Origin: Acaudatibacter sp963835495
GTDB taxonomy: Bacteria; Pseudomonadota; Alphaproteobacteria; Caulobacterales; Caulobacteraceae
Assembly (NCBI GenBank): GCA_963835495.1
Contig: CAWIFQ010000005.1
Location: 992,001 to 1,056,000, forward strand
Direction of reading: 5' to 3'
DNA length: 64,000 nucleotides
The notes beneath the pieces were generated by a model. The model searched no databases, was not told where the DNA came from, and was given only the letters and a program-made list of their open reading frames with translations. Position numbers and translations under genes: made by a program. Positions 48,273 through 56,785 of the stretch are shown one piece after another. How positions within the stretch are numbered: position 1 is the stretch's first letter; each line of letters opens with the position of its first letter.

Positions 48273-50453
48273 CCGCCGACATCGCCGGGCGCCCTAGCGG
48301 CGCGGCCGACCCGGTCGTCTTCGTGCGAGCCGCGGGCGAGGATCGCCAGCTCGACCTGCTGGTCCAGGGCGCGCGCTGCGCCGGGTGCCTGGCGAAGATC
48401 GAGAAGGGCGTCGGCGCGCTCCCGGGGGTGCGGCAGGCGCGGATGAACCTCACCACCGGGAAGCTCACGGTGGTCTGGCGCGACCGGGCTTTCGCACCGG
48501 CGCGGATCGTCGAGACGCTGGAGCAGCTTGGCTATCCCGCGGTCCCGTTCGATCCGGCCGACGCGCTCAACCGCGAGGACGTCGAGGGCCGGCGCCTGGC
48601 CATCGCACTCGGCGTCGCCGGGTTCGGCGCCGCCAACGCGATGATGTTCTCGGTGCCGGTCTGGGCCGGGCTGCTGCACCAGGAGATGGGCGAGGGCGTC
48701 CGCACCCTGTTCTACTGGCTGACCGCCCTGATCGCCGCGCCCTGCGCCCTCTTCGCCGGCATGACCTTCTTCAGGAGCGCCTGGGCCTCGCTGCGCAAGG
48801 GCCGCGCCAACATGGACGTGCCGATCTCGATCGGCGTGCTGCTGGCGATCGGCGTCAGCCTCTACGAGACCGCGATCCACGGGCGGCATGCCTATTTCGA
48901 CGCGGCGGTCTCGCTGCTGTTCCTGCTGCTGATCGGCCGCTACCTGGACCACAAGCTGCGCGCCCAGGCCCGCAGCGCCGCCCGCGATCTTCTGGCCATG
49001 CAGGCGACGACCGCCACGCGGCTCGGGCCCGGCGGCGGCGTGTCGGTGGCGTTGCGCGACGTGGCCGTCGGCGACCGCCTCATCGTCCTGCCCGGCGACC
49101 GCATGCCGGTCGACGCCGAGGTCGAGGACGGCGAGACCCAGCTCGACGTCAGCCTGTTGACCGGGGAGACGGCGCCGCTCCGCGCCGGCCCGGGGTCCGC
49201 GGTTCATGCCGGGGCGATCAACCTGAGCGGCCGGCTGATCGTCCGCGCCACAGCCCGCTCGGAGGACTCGGCCGTCGCGGCGATCGCGCGGCTGATGGAG
49301 GCGGGGGCCCAGAGCAAGTCCCACTACGTCCGCCTGGCCGACCGCGCGGCGGCGATCTATGTGCCCGCCGTCCACAGCGTGGCGCGCGCTGACGTTCGTC
49401 GGCTGGCTGATCGCCGGCGTCGCCTTCCCGGACGCGCTGATGCGCGCCGCCGCGGTGCTGATCATAACCTGTCCCTGCGCCCTGGGCCTGGCCGCGCCGG
49501 CGGTGCAGATCGTCGCCTCAGGCCGGCTCTTCCGCCGCAACGTCCTGGTCAAGTCGGGGGCGGCGCTGGAGCGGCTGGCCGAGATCGACTGCGTGGTGTT
49601 CGACAAGACCGGCGTCCTGACCTACGGCCGCCCAGCCTTGGTGCACGGCGATCCCGCGCTGGTTCGCGACGCCGCCCAGCTGGCGCGCGCCTCGCGCCAC
49701 CCGCTCGCCCGGGCGCTGGCGCTTCAGGCCGGCCCCGGCCTCGTCGCCGCCCAGGCCCGAGAAGTCGCCGGCATGGGCGTCGAGGGGCTGATCGACGGCC
49801 GGATGGCCCGGCTCGGCCGCGCCAGCTTCGTCGGCGCCGAGCAGGCGGCCGACGCCGAGACGGTGCTCTGGTTCGCGCGGGACGGCGAAGCGCCGCGCCG
49901 GCTCTGCTTCAGCGACGATCTGCGCGACGACGCGGCGGCGACGGTCAAGGCGCTCAAGGCCCGCGGTCTGGCGGTGCAGGTGCTCTCCGGCGATACGCCC
50001 GTCGCGGTACGACTGGCCTGCGAACAGGCGGGGATCGCGCAGTACGCCGGCGGCCTGTCGCCGCAGGAGAAGGCCGCGGCGATCGACGCACTGGTGGCGG
50101 CGGGACGCCGGCCGCTGATGGTCGGCGATGGCCTCAACGACGCCGCGGCGCTCGCCAAGGCGCACGCCTCGATGGCGCCCGGCGCGGCGGCCGAGGCCAG
50201 CCAGACCGCGGCCGATCTGGTCTTCCAGGGCCAGGACCTGGGCGTCGTGGTCGAGGCGATCGATGTCGCCCGTGCGGCCCGCGCGAGGGTGCTGGAGAAC
50301 TTCACCCTTGCCGCGGTCTACAATCTGGTCGCCGCGCCGGCGGCGGTGCTCGGCCTGGTCACGCCGCTGATCGCGGCGCTGGCGATGTCGAGCTCCTCGC
50401 TGGTGGTGACGCTCAATGCGCTCAGGATCGCCGGAAGGTGGAAGCGCAAATGA
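48263..50453 (+). pseudogene. fixI: copper-transporting P-type ATPase FixI/CcoI, one frameshift
   Basis: About 729 residues after correction. An N-terminal metal domain (GARCAGCLAKIE) is followed by membrane helices with the copper motif TCPCALGLAAPA, phosphorylation site DKTGVLTYG, and GDGLNDAAALAKA. The TGES-type loop reads LLTGETAPL. An extra C near 49388 separates VPAVHSVA from LTFVGWLIAG. The DKTG-V-LT form is a common FixI variant. The enzyme moves copper into the periplasm side for cbb3 assembly. The other seven genes of the operon are intact, so a sequencing error is likely. The stop overlaps ccoS (ATGA). Confidence 0.92.
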
Positions 50454-50614
50454 CCGGGATGGTGCTGCTGATCCCGATCTCGCTGGCGCTGGCGCTCGTC
50501 GGTCTCGGCGCCTTCCTGTGGACGTTCCGCTCCGGCCAGTACGACGACCCGAAGGGCGACGCCGAGCGGATCCTCTACGACCACCTGGACGAAGGGCCGC
50601 CCGCGGACCTTTGA
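50450..50614 (+). CDS. ccoS: cbb3 oxidase maturation protein CcoS
   Basis: The 54-residue protein has a membrane helix (LLIPISLALALVGLGAFLWTF) and the conserved RSGQYDDPKGDAERIL tail of CcoS/FixS, needed to insert copper or heme into the oxidase. ATG 50450 overlaps the fixI stop. It is the last gene of the operon, with a 19-nt gap before the convergent gcvPB. Confidence 0.92.
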   Translation: MTGMVLLIPISLALALVGLGAFLWTFRSGQYDDPKGDAERILYDHLDEGPPADL

Positions 50615-50633
50615 GCGGCCGCGAAGAGGGCCG

Positions 50634-52172
50634 CTAAGCCGTCCACCTCAGCCGCGGTTTGCGCGCCGCCGCCGTCTCGTCGAGCCGGCGCAGCGGGGCC
50701 TTGAACGGGGCGCCCTTGAAGCGGGCGACGTCGCCAGCCTTGGCCGCCGCGGCGAGGCGCAGCACGCTGTCGCAGAAGCGGTCGATCTCGCGCTTGGGCT
50801 CGGTCTCGGTCGGCTCGATCAGCATCGCCCCGTGCACGACCAGCGGGAAATACATCGTCATCGGGTGGAAGCCCTCGTCGATCAGCGCCTTGGCGACGTC
50901 GAGGGTGGAGACGCCCGTGCCTTCCAGCCAGGCGTCGTCGAACAGCGCCTCGTGCATGCAGGGGCCATCCGGGAACGCCGCCGTCAGCTCGCCCGAGAGC
51001 CGCGCCTTGACGTAGTTGGCGTTCAGCACCGCGTCCTCGGCAACCTGGCGCAGGCCGTCGGAGCCGTGGCTCATCATGTAGGTCAGGGCGCGGACATACA
51101 TGCCCATCTGGCCGTGGAAGGCGCAGAGGCGGCCGAACGCCTGGGCCGCGTCGCCCTCGTTGCGCTCGATCAGGTGCAGCCCGTCCTCGCCGCTGACGAC
51201 CCAGGGCGCCGGCGCGAACGGCGCCAGCGCAGCGCTCAGCACCACCGGACCCGCGCCCGGCCCGCCGCCGCCGTGCGGGGTGGAGAAGGTCTTGTGCAGG
51301 TTGATGTGCATGGCGTCGACGCCGAGGTCGCCGGGGCGAACGCGCCCGACGATGGCGTTGAAGTTGGCCCCGTCGCAGTAGAAGAACGCGCCGGCCGCAT
51401 GGGTCAGCCGCGAGATTTCCAGTACGTCGCGCTCGAACAGGCCGCAGGTGTTGGGGTTGGTCACCATCACCGCGGCGACGTCGGGGCCGAGCTTGGCGGC
51501 GAGGTCGGCGATATCGACGCGCCCGTCGTCGGTCTGGGCGATCTCCACCACCTGGTAGCCGGCCATCGCCGCCGTCGCGGGGTTGGTGCCGTGGGCCGAG
51601 ACGGGGGCCAGCACCGTGCGCCGCGCGTCGCCGCGGGCCTCCAGCGCCGCGCGGATGGTCAAGAGGCCGCAGAGTTCGCCGTGGGCGCCGGCCTTCGGCG
51701 AAAGCGCCACCGCCGGCATGCCGGTCAGGGTCTTCAGCCAGTGCGCCAGCTCGTCCATCAGCGCCAGCGCGCCCTGCACGGTCGACTGCGGCTGTAGCGG
51801 ATGGATGTCGGCGAAGCCCGGCAGGCGCGCCATCTTCTCGTTGAGGCGCGGGTTGTGCTTCATCGTGCAAGAGCCGAGCGGATAGATCGCCAGGTCGATG
51901 GCGTGGTTCTTCTGGCTGAGCCGCACGTAGTGGCGCAGCGTCTCCGGCTCGGAGAGGCCGGGCAGGCCGATCGGCGCGGTGCGGACCAGATCGCCGAGGT
52001 CCGACGCATCGAGTTCGGCCTCGGGCAGGTCGACGCCGGTCTTGTCCCAGCCGCCCAGTTCGAAGATCAGCGGCTCGTCCTGCGCCAGGCCGTGGCCTTC
52101 GCTATCGAGCACGCCTTCGTTGGCGGCTTCCAGTTCGGATCGCGTGGGCCGTCCAACAGCGAGCATGGTCAT
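50634..52172 (-). CDS. gcvPB: glycine dehydrogenase (decarboxylating) subunit 2
   Basis: The 512-residue protein carries the PLP lysine in HINLHKTFSTPHGGGG, with YPLGSCTMKHNPR and SAHGTNPATAAM upstream. It is the catalytic half of the split P protein that decarboxylates glycine and transfers aminomethyl to GcvH lipoate. Its ATG overlaps the gcvPA stop (ATGA), so the halves are coupled. It is intact. Confidence 0.96.
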   Translation of the reverse strand: MTMLAVGRPTRSELEAANEGVLDSEGHGLAQDEPLIFELGGWDKTGVDLPEAELDASDLGDLVRTAPIGLPGLSEPETLRHYVRLSQKNHAIDLAIYPLGSCTMKHNPRLNEKMARLPGFADIHPLQPQSTVQGALALMDELAHWLKTLTGMPAVALSPKAGAHGELCGLLTIRAALEARGDARRTVLAPVSAHGTNPATAAMAGYQVVEIAQTDDGRVDIADLAAKLGPDVAAVMVTNPNTCGLFERDVLEISRLTHAAGAFFYCDGANFNAIVGRVRPGDLGVDAMHINLHKTFSTPHGGGGPGAGPVVLSAALAPFAPAPWVVSGEDGLHLIERNEGDAAQAFGRLCAFHGQMGMYVRALTYMMSHGSDGLRQVAEDAVLNANYVKARLSGELTAAFPDGPCMHEALFDDAWLEGTGVSTLDVAKALIDEGFHPMTMYFPLVVHGAMLIEPTETEPKREIDRFCDSVLRLAAAAKAGDVARFKGAPFKAPLRRLDETAAARKPRLRWTA

Positions 52173-53515
52173 TGGGCGAGCTCCTGGGTCAGGGCTTCGG
52201 CGAAGTCGGTGATGTCGACGTGGGCGGTGGTCTCGGTGGCGCAGACCAGCAGGACGTCGTCCATGCCGGCGTGTGGATCGAGCCGTGCGACCGGCACGCC
52301 GGCGATGATTCCGTCCGCCGCCAGGGCGTTGACGACCGCGGTGGCCGACTTCGGCAGCCGCACGGCGAACTCGTTGAAGAACCTCGGCGTCAGCACCTCG
52401 ACCCCGGGGATTGCCGCCAGCGCATCGCGCAGCAGCCGCGCCTGAGCGTGGTTGATCTTGGCCAGCTGGCGCAGGCCGGTCTCGCCCAGCAGCGTCATGT
52501 GGATCGTGAACGCCAGCGCGCAGAGCCCCGAGTTGGTGCAGATGTTCGAGGTCGCCTTCTCGCGGCGGATATGCTGCTCGCGCGTCGAGAGCGTCAGCAC
52601 GAAGCCGCGCTTGCCTTCCGCGTCCACCGTCTCGCCACACAGCCGCCCCGGCATCTGCCGCGTCAGCGCCTCGCGGCAGGCGAACAGGCCGACGTAGGGC
52701 CCGCCGAAGGTCAGCGGATTGCCGATCGACTGGCCCTCGGCGACGGCGATGTCCGCCCCCATTTCGCCGGGCGACTTCAGCAGGCCGAAAGAGACGGCTT
52801 CCGTCGTCACCACCACCAACAAGGCGCCGGCGGCGTGCGCAGCCTCGGCGATGGCCGTGACGTCGGTCACCGTGCCGAACACGTTCGGGGTCTGCACAAC
52901 GACGCAGGCGGTGTCGGCGTCGATCGCGTCGATCACCGCGGCTTCGGCGTCCACGGCGGCGGCGAGGCGCTGGGTGGCGACGCCGGCGGTGTGGGCCAGG
53001 GTCCAGCACGCCTCGGCGTAGTGTGGATGCAGGCCGCCGGAGAGCACCGCTTTCGAGCGTTTGGTCACCCGCGCGGCCATCAAGACCGCCTCGGCGCAGC
53101 CGGTCGAACCGTCGTAGAGCGAGGCGTTGGCCACCGGCAGGCCGGTCAGCGCCGCGACCTGAGTCTGGAACTCGAACAGCACCTGCAGCGTGCCCTGAGC
53201 GATCTCGGGCTGGTAGGGCGTGTAGCTGGTGAGGAACTCCGAGCGCTGGATCAGGTGGTCGACGCTGGCCGGCACGTGGTGTCGGTAGGCGCCCGCGCCG
53301 CAGAAGAACGGCCCCGCGCCCGCCGGCCGATTGCGCGCCGCCAACCGGCCCATCGCCCGCTCCACTTCGAGCTCACCCTGGTGCGGCGGCAGGTCGACCG
53401 GGCCGGATAGCCGCGCGGTGGCCGGCACGTCGGCGAACAGGGCGTCGATCGACGGCGCGCCGACGACGGCCAGCATCTCGGACCGGTCGGCGTCAGTGAG
53501 GGGGAGATAGCGCAT
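52169..53515 (-). CDS. gcvPA: glycine dehydrogenase (decarboxylating) subunit 1
   Basis: The 448-residue protein starts MRYLPLTDADRSEML and has FFCGAGAYRHHVPA, SYTPYQPEIAQG and NASLYDGSTGCAEAV, the N-terminal-half landmarks of the split P protein. It partners GcvPB. The upstream gap to gcvH is 164 nt and holds an inverted repeat. Sequence intact. Confidence 0.96.
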   Translation of the reverse strand: MRYLPLTDADRSEMLAVVGAPSIDALFADVPATARLSGPVDLPPHQGELEVERAMGRLAARNRPAGAGPFFCGAGAYRHHVPASVDHLIQRSEFLTSYTPYQPEIAQGTLQVLFEFQTQVAALTGLPVANASLYDGSTGCAEAVLMAARVTKRSKAVLSGGLHPHYAEACWTLAHTAGVATQRLAAAVDAEAAVIDAIDADTACVVVQTPNVFGTVTDVTAIAEAAHAAGALLVVVTTEAVSFGLLKSPGEMGADIAVAEGQSIGNPLTFGGPYVGLFACREALTRQMPGRLCGETVDAEGKRGFVLTLSTREQHIRREKATSNICTNSGLCALAFTIHMTLLGETGLRQLAKINHAQARLLRDALAAIPGVEVLTPRFFNEFAVRLPKSATAVVNALAADGIIAGVPVARLDPHAGMDDVLLVCATETTAHVDITDFAEALTQELAQ

Positions 53516-53531
53516 GCGGGTTCAGCCAAAT

Positions 53532-53664
53532 CTCCCTTCCCCCTTGCGGGGAAGGGCCGGGGATGGGGGTGTCGGTTTGGTGTGGGGTGACTGGCGAAGG
53601 GACTCCGCGGCGAAGACCCAGTTCGCACCCCCACCCCTGACCCCTCCCCGCAAGGGGGAGGGGA
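53532..53664. repeat. G/C-rich inverted repeat inside the gcv operon
   Basis: Arms of about 40 bp at 53532-53571 and 53626-53664 are near-perfect complements. Each also folds on itself around TTGC (CCCTTCCCCC/GGGGAAGGG on the left). The type (runs of C, then TTGCGGGG) is a common dispersed repeat of alphaproteobacteria. It separates gcvH from gcvPA and could attenuate or stabilise the operon transcript. Confidence 0.8.
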
Positions 53665-53679
53665 ACTGGTGTGTGTTCA

Positions 53680-54045
53680 TCACAGCGTGCTCAGGAACTG
53701 CTCGTACGCGGCGCGGTCCATCAGGGCGTCGAGTTCGGCGGGGTTGGAGAGTTTGATCTTGGCGAACCAGCCGTCCTTCTCCGGCTGGGCGTTGACCGTC
53801 TCGGGGACGTCGGGCAGCTCGGAGTTGACCTCGACCACCTCGCCGGAGACCGGGGCGTAGACGTCGGACGCGGCCTTCACGCTCTCGACCACCGCGAACG
53901 CGTCGCCGGCTTTCAGCGCCTTGCCCACGGCGGGCAGTTCGATGAACACCACGTCCCCCAGCTGCCCGGCGGCGTAGGCGGTGATGCCGAGCGTGGCGAC
54001 GTCGCCGACGGTCTCGACCCACTCATGATCCTTGGTGAAGCGCAT
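53680..54045 (-). CDS. gcvH: glycine cleavage system H protein
   Basis: The 121-residue protein has the lipoyl lysine in FAVVESVKAASDVYAPV and early signature FTKDHEWVE. It shuttles the aminomethyl group between P and T proteins. It starts 4 nt after gcvT ends. Confidence 0.96.
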   Translation of the reverse strand: MRFTKDHEWVETVGDVATLGITAYAAGQLGDVVFIELPAVGKALKAGDAFAVVESVKAASDVYAPVSGEVVEVNSELPDVPETVNAQPEKDGWFAKIKLSNPAELDALMDRAAYEQFLSTL

Positions 54046-54049
54046 TCGG

Positions 54050-55228
54050 TCAGGCTCCGGGTTTGCGATGATAGCGATGGGGGACGAACGGCATGGCGCA
54101 GACGACGGCGGCCTGGCGCTTGCCGCGCACGATGACGCCCAGCTCCGCGCCAGGCTCGGCCAGCGCCGGCGGGACGTAGCCCATGGCGATCGGCGCGCCG
54201 AGGCTGGGCGAGAAGCCGCCGCTGGTGACGCGGCCGACGACCGCGCCGTCTGGCCCGACGATCTCGGCGCCCTCGCGGGCCGGCGCGCCTTCCAGCACCC
54301 GCAGGCCGACGCGGCGGCGATCCAACCGGCCGGCCAGCTCGCCCAGCGCACGGGCCGCGCCTGGGAAGTCCTCCGCCTCGCGTCGGCGCTTCGAGAGCGC
54401 GAACTCGAGGCTGGCTTCCACCGGCGAGATGGTCTCGTCGAGGTCGTGGCCGTAGAGCGGCAGGCCGGCTTCCAGCCGCAGCGAATCGCGAGCGCCTAGG
54501 CCGATCGGGCGGGCGCGCTCGTCCTGCAGCAACCGGTCCCAGAGCTGGCGGGCGCGGTCGGCGTACACCAGGATTTCGTAGCCATCCTCGCCGGTGTAGC
54601 CGGAGCGCGAGATGATGACCTCGCTCCCGGCGAAGGCGGCGCGGGTCAGGGTCATGAAGCTGAGATCGGCCGCCTCCGGGATGATCGCGGCGGTGACGGC
54701 GGCGGCCTCCGGGCCCTGTACGGCGATCAGGCCGTGGTCGTCGGCGCGGATCAGCTCCGCGGCGTCGCCGGCCGCGGCGGCGATGCGGGCGAAGTCGCCC
54801 TCCTTGGTCCCGGCGTTGACGACGATCTGCAGCGTTCCCTGCTCGTCGTCGGTGACCGGCCGGCCGACCATCAGGTCGTCGACGATGCCGCCGTGCGCGT
54901 TGAGCAGCAGGGTGTAGCGCAGCTGGCCGCGCTTCAGCCCGCGCAGGTCGCCGCAGACCAGCGGCTCGAGCAGGGCGCAGACGGCGGCATGGTCGGCCTT
55001 GGGATCGCCGCTGGGCGACTTCAGCCGCAGGAACGAGGGGCCCATGTGCGAGACGTCGAACAGGCCGCAGTGAGCGCGCGTCCACAGGTGCTCCTTCAGC
55101 ACCCCTTCGGCGTACTGCACCGGCATGTCGTAGCCGCCGAACTCGACCATGCGAGCGCCGGCGGCGCGGTGGGCGCCAGTCAGCGGCGTCGTCTTGAGCG
55201 GCGTGGTCTTGAGGGGAAGGTCGGACAA
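54050..55228 (-). CDS. gcvT: glycine cleavage system T protein (aminomethyltransferase)
   Basis: The 392-residue protein has VEFGGYDMPVQYAEGVLKEH, FDVSHMG and SGYTGEDGYEI, with a C-terminal barrel GYVPPALAEPG. A repeated LKTTPLKTTPL lies at the N-terminus. It transfers the methylene to tetrahydrofolate, releasing ammonia. It is first in gcvT-H-PA-PB, directly behind the glycine riboswitch. The third gene would normally follow closely but is offset by the repeat. Confidence 0.95.
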   Translation of the reverse strand: MSDLPLKTTPLKTTPLTGAHRAAGARMVEFGGYDMPVQYAEGVLKEHLWTRAHCGLFDVSHMGPSFLRLKSPSGDPKADHAAVCALLEPLVCGDLRGLKRGQLRYTLLLNAHGGIVDDLMVGRPVTDDEQGTLQIVVNAGTKEGDFARIAAAAGDAAELIRADDHGLIAVQGPEAAAVTAAIIPEAADLSFMTLTRAAFAGSEVIISRSGYTGEDGYEILVYADRARQLWDRLLQDERARPIGLGARDSLRLEAGLPLYGHDLDETISPVEASLEFALSKRRREAEDFPGAARALGELAGRLDRRRVGLRVLEGAPAREGAEIVGPDGAVVGRVTSGGFSPSLGAPIAMGYVPPALAEPGAELGVIVRGKRQAAVVCAMPFVPHRYHRKPGA

Positions 55229-55274
55229 ACGGGACTCCGGCTGACGATGAAGACGGTCCCGCAGTCAGGCCCGC

Positions 55275-55575
55275 CGTTCGATCGCCCCCGCTGTCCCTGT
55301 GCCTGAGAGATTCCGGGCGATCCCACGTGGCGGGGCGGCCCTTGCTCCTTCGGCGAACCGCCCAGGCCCGGAGCCTGATCGCTTCACGCGAAAGCGTGAA
55401 GCTGGCTCCTAGCCTCCTAGTTCAGAGCAAGACCTAGTCTTGCTCTGGGGCCTGGCGGCGCTTTCCAGCGTTCATCAGCTCGCGCGGTCCTTTTGCCTGA
55501 GCGTTTCCGGGGCGGTTGCGCCTTCGGCGCCGGGTCGACTCACGTCCGCACCCGGCCTCTCCCGCGAGAGTTGGC
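55275..55575 (-). promoter_or_regulatory. tandem glycine riboswitch
   Basis: Two glycine aptamers read on the minus strand. Each has the conserved core GCCGAAGGNGCAA (near 55525-55513 and 55355-55343) and CTCAGGCANANGGAC (near 55500-55486 and 55306-55292). A perfect 10-bp hairpin (arms AGAGCAAGAC, 55424-55446) occupies the linker, and a 9-bp hairpin (55381-55402) sits at the 5' side of the second aptamer. High glycine should turn on gcvT-H-PA-PB. The switch begins about 30 nt after the alkB-like stop. Confidence 0.9.
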
Positions 55576-55604
55576 CGGAAACTGGGGAACGCCGCCAACC
55601 GAGT

Positions 55605-56690
55605 TCAAGCCGCGGCGGCGTCGCGGCGGGCGATTGCCTGGGGATCGTCCACTGCGGCGTCGGCCATAGCGACGTCCGCCATCACGGCGTCGACTCTGGG
55701 GTCCATCACGCGCCGCCACAGCGGCGGGATCAACGCCATCAGGATCACGCCGGCGTAGCCGCAGGGCAACTGGGCCCCGCCACCGAGCACTTCCAGCTCA
55801 TTGTACGGCCGCGTCGAGAAGCGGTGGTGATCAGCGTGCCGCCCCATGTTGAACAGCGAGGCGTTGTTCACGCGCCGCACCGAGTTCCACGAGTGTTTCG
55901 GCCGCAGCGGCTCGAGCCGCCCGTCCGGACGCCGGCGGCGGACGAGGCCGTAGTGGGCGACGTAGTTGAAGCACTCCAGCAGCACGATCGCCAGCACCGC
56001 CTGCGCGACGAAGAAGCCGAGCGCCCGCCAGCCGGCGAAGCCCACGGCGGCCACCAGGGCGAGCTCGATCGCCGCGAACGCCAGCAGCCGGTTGCCCGGT
56101 CCGAACGATGCGCGGCCGCCGCGGGCGAGGCGCTGGGTCTCGAACGCCCAGGCTTCCGCCGCCTGGCCGGCGACGGAGCGGATCCAGAAGGCGTAGAGGC
56201 TCTCGCCGCGCCGGGCGGTGGCCGGATCCTCGAACGTGGCGGGGCGGCGGTGGTGGCCGGAGACGTGCGATATGGCGAATTGCATGTCGAGCACGCCGGC
56301 CAGCATGACCAGCCCCCAGAGGCGCTCGGCGGTGTGGCGGCTGTGGACCATCTCGTGGGCGGCGAGGAAGCCGAACACGCCGGTGGCGAGACCGGTGGAG
56401 AGGGTCAGCCCGATCGCGGTGAGGAGGTCGGTCGAAGGCCGGGCGACGATCCAGCCGGCCCAGACGAGCTCGATCAGCTGCAGCGGGATGTAGATCCAGG
56501 GCAGCAGGCGATGGCCGAGTGGGGCGGTGTCGCTCGCCTGCGGAGGTTCCGCGCCCAGCAGCCAGTCGCCGCCGGCCAGGGCCAGGGGAAGTGCGCCCAG
56601 CAACAGCAAGGTCCAGGGCCCGCCCAGCCAGTAGCCGAGCGGAATGAGCGCCAGGAAGCCAAACGGCGACCAGTACTTCGCCATGGTCAT
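55605..56690 (-). CDS. AlkB-type membrane fatty-acid/alkane monooxygenase
   Basis: The 361-residue protein has about six membrane helices and the diiron His boxes HEMVHSRH, HVSGHHRRP and FNMGRHADHHRF, plus NYVAHYGL. The family hydroxylates the terminal carbon of alkanes or related chains using rubredoxin. No rubredoxin gene is adjacent, so electron supply is unknown. The start at 56690 (or 56684). It precedes the glycine riboswitch on the same strand. Confidence 0.88.
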   Translation of the reverse strand: MTMAKYWSPFGFLALIPLGYWLGGPWTLLLLGALPLALAGGDWLLGAEPPQASDTAPLGHRLLPWIYIPLQLIELVWAGWIVARPSTDLLTAIGLTLSTGLATGVFGFLAAHEMVHSRHTAERLWGLVMLAGVLDMQFAISHVSGHHRRPATFEDPATARRGESLYAFWIRSVAGQAAEAWAFETQRLARGGRASFGPGNRLLAFAAIELALVAAVGFAGWRALGFFVAQAVLAIVLLECFNYVAHYGLVRRRRPDGRLEPLRPKHSWNSVRRVNNASLFNMGRHADHHRFSTRPYNELEVLGGGAQLPCGYAGVILMALIPPLWRRVMDPRVDAVMADVAMADAAVDDPQAIARRDAAAA

Positions 56691-56785
56691 GCGAAGCGGC
56701 TTCGATCCAACAGGAGTCCCTCTGACCGCCGTCGTTCGAAGACGTCGCCCAGGGGCAAGCTAGCACGCGCTCCGGCGGCGCCCGA

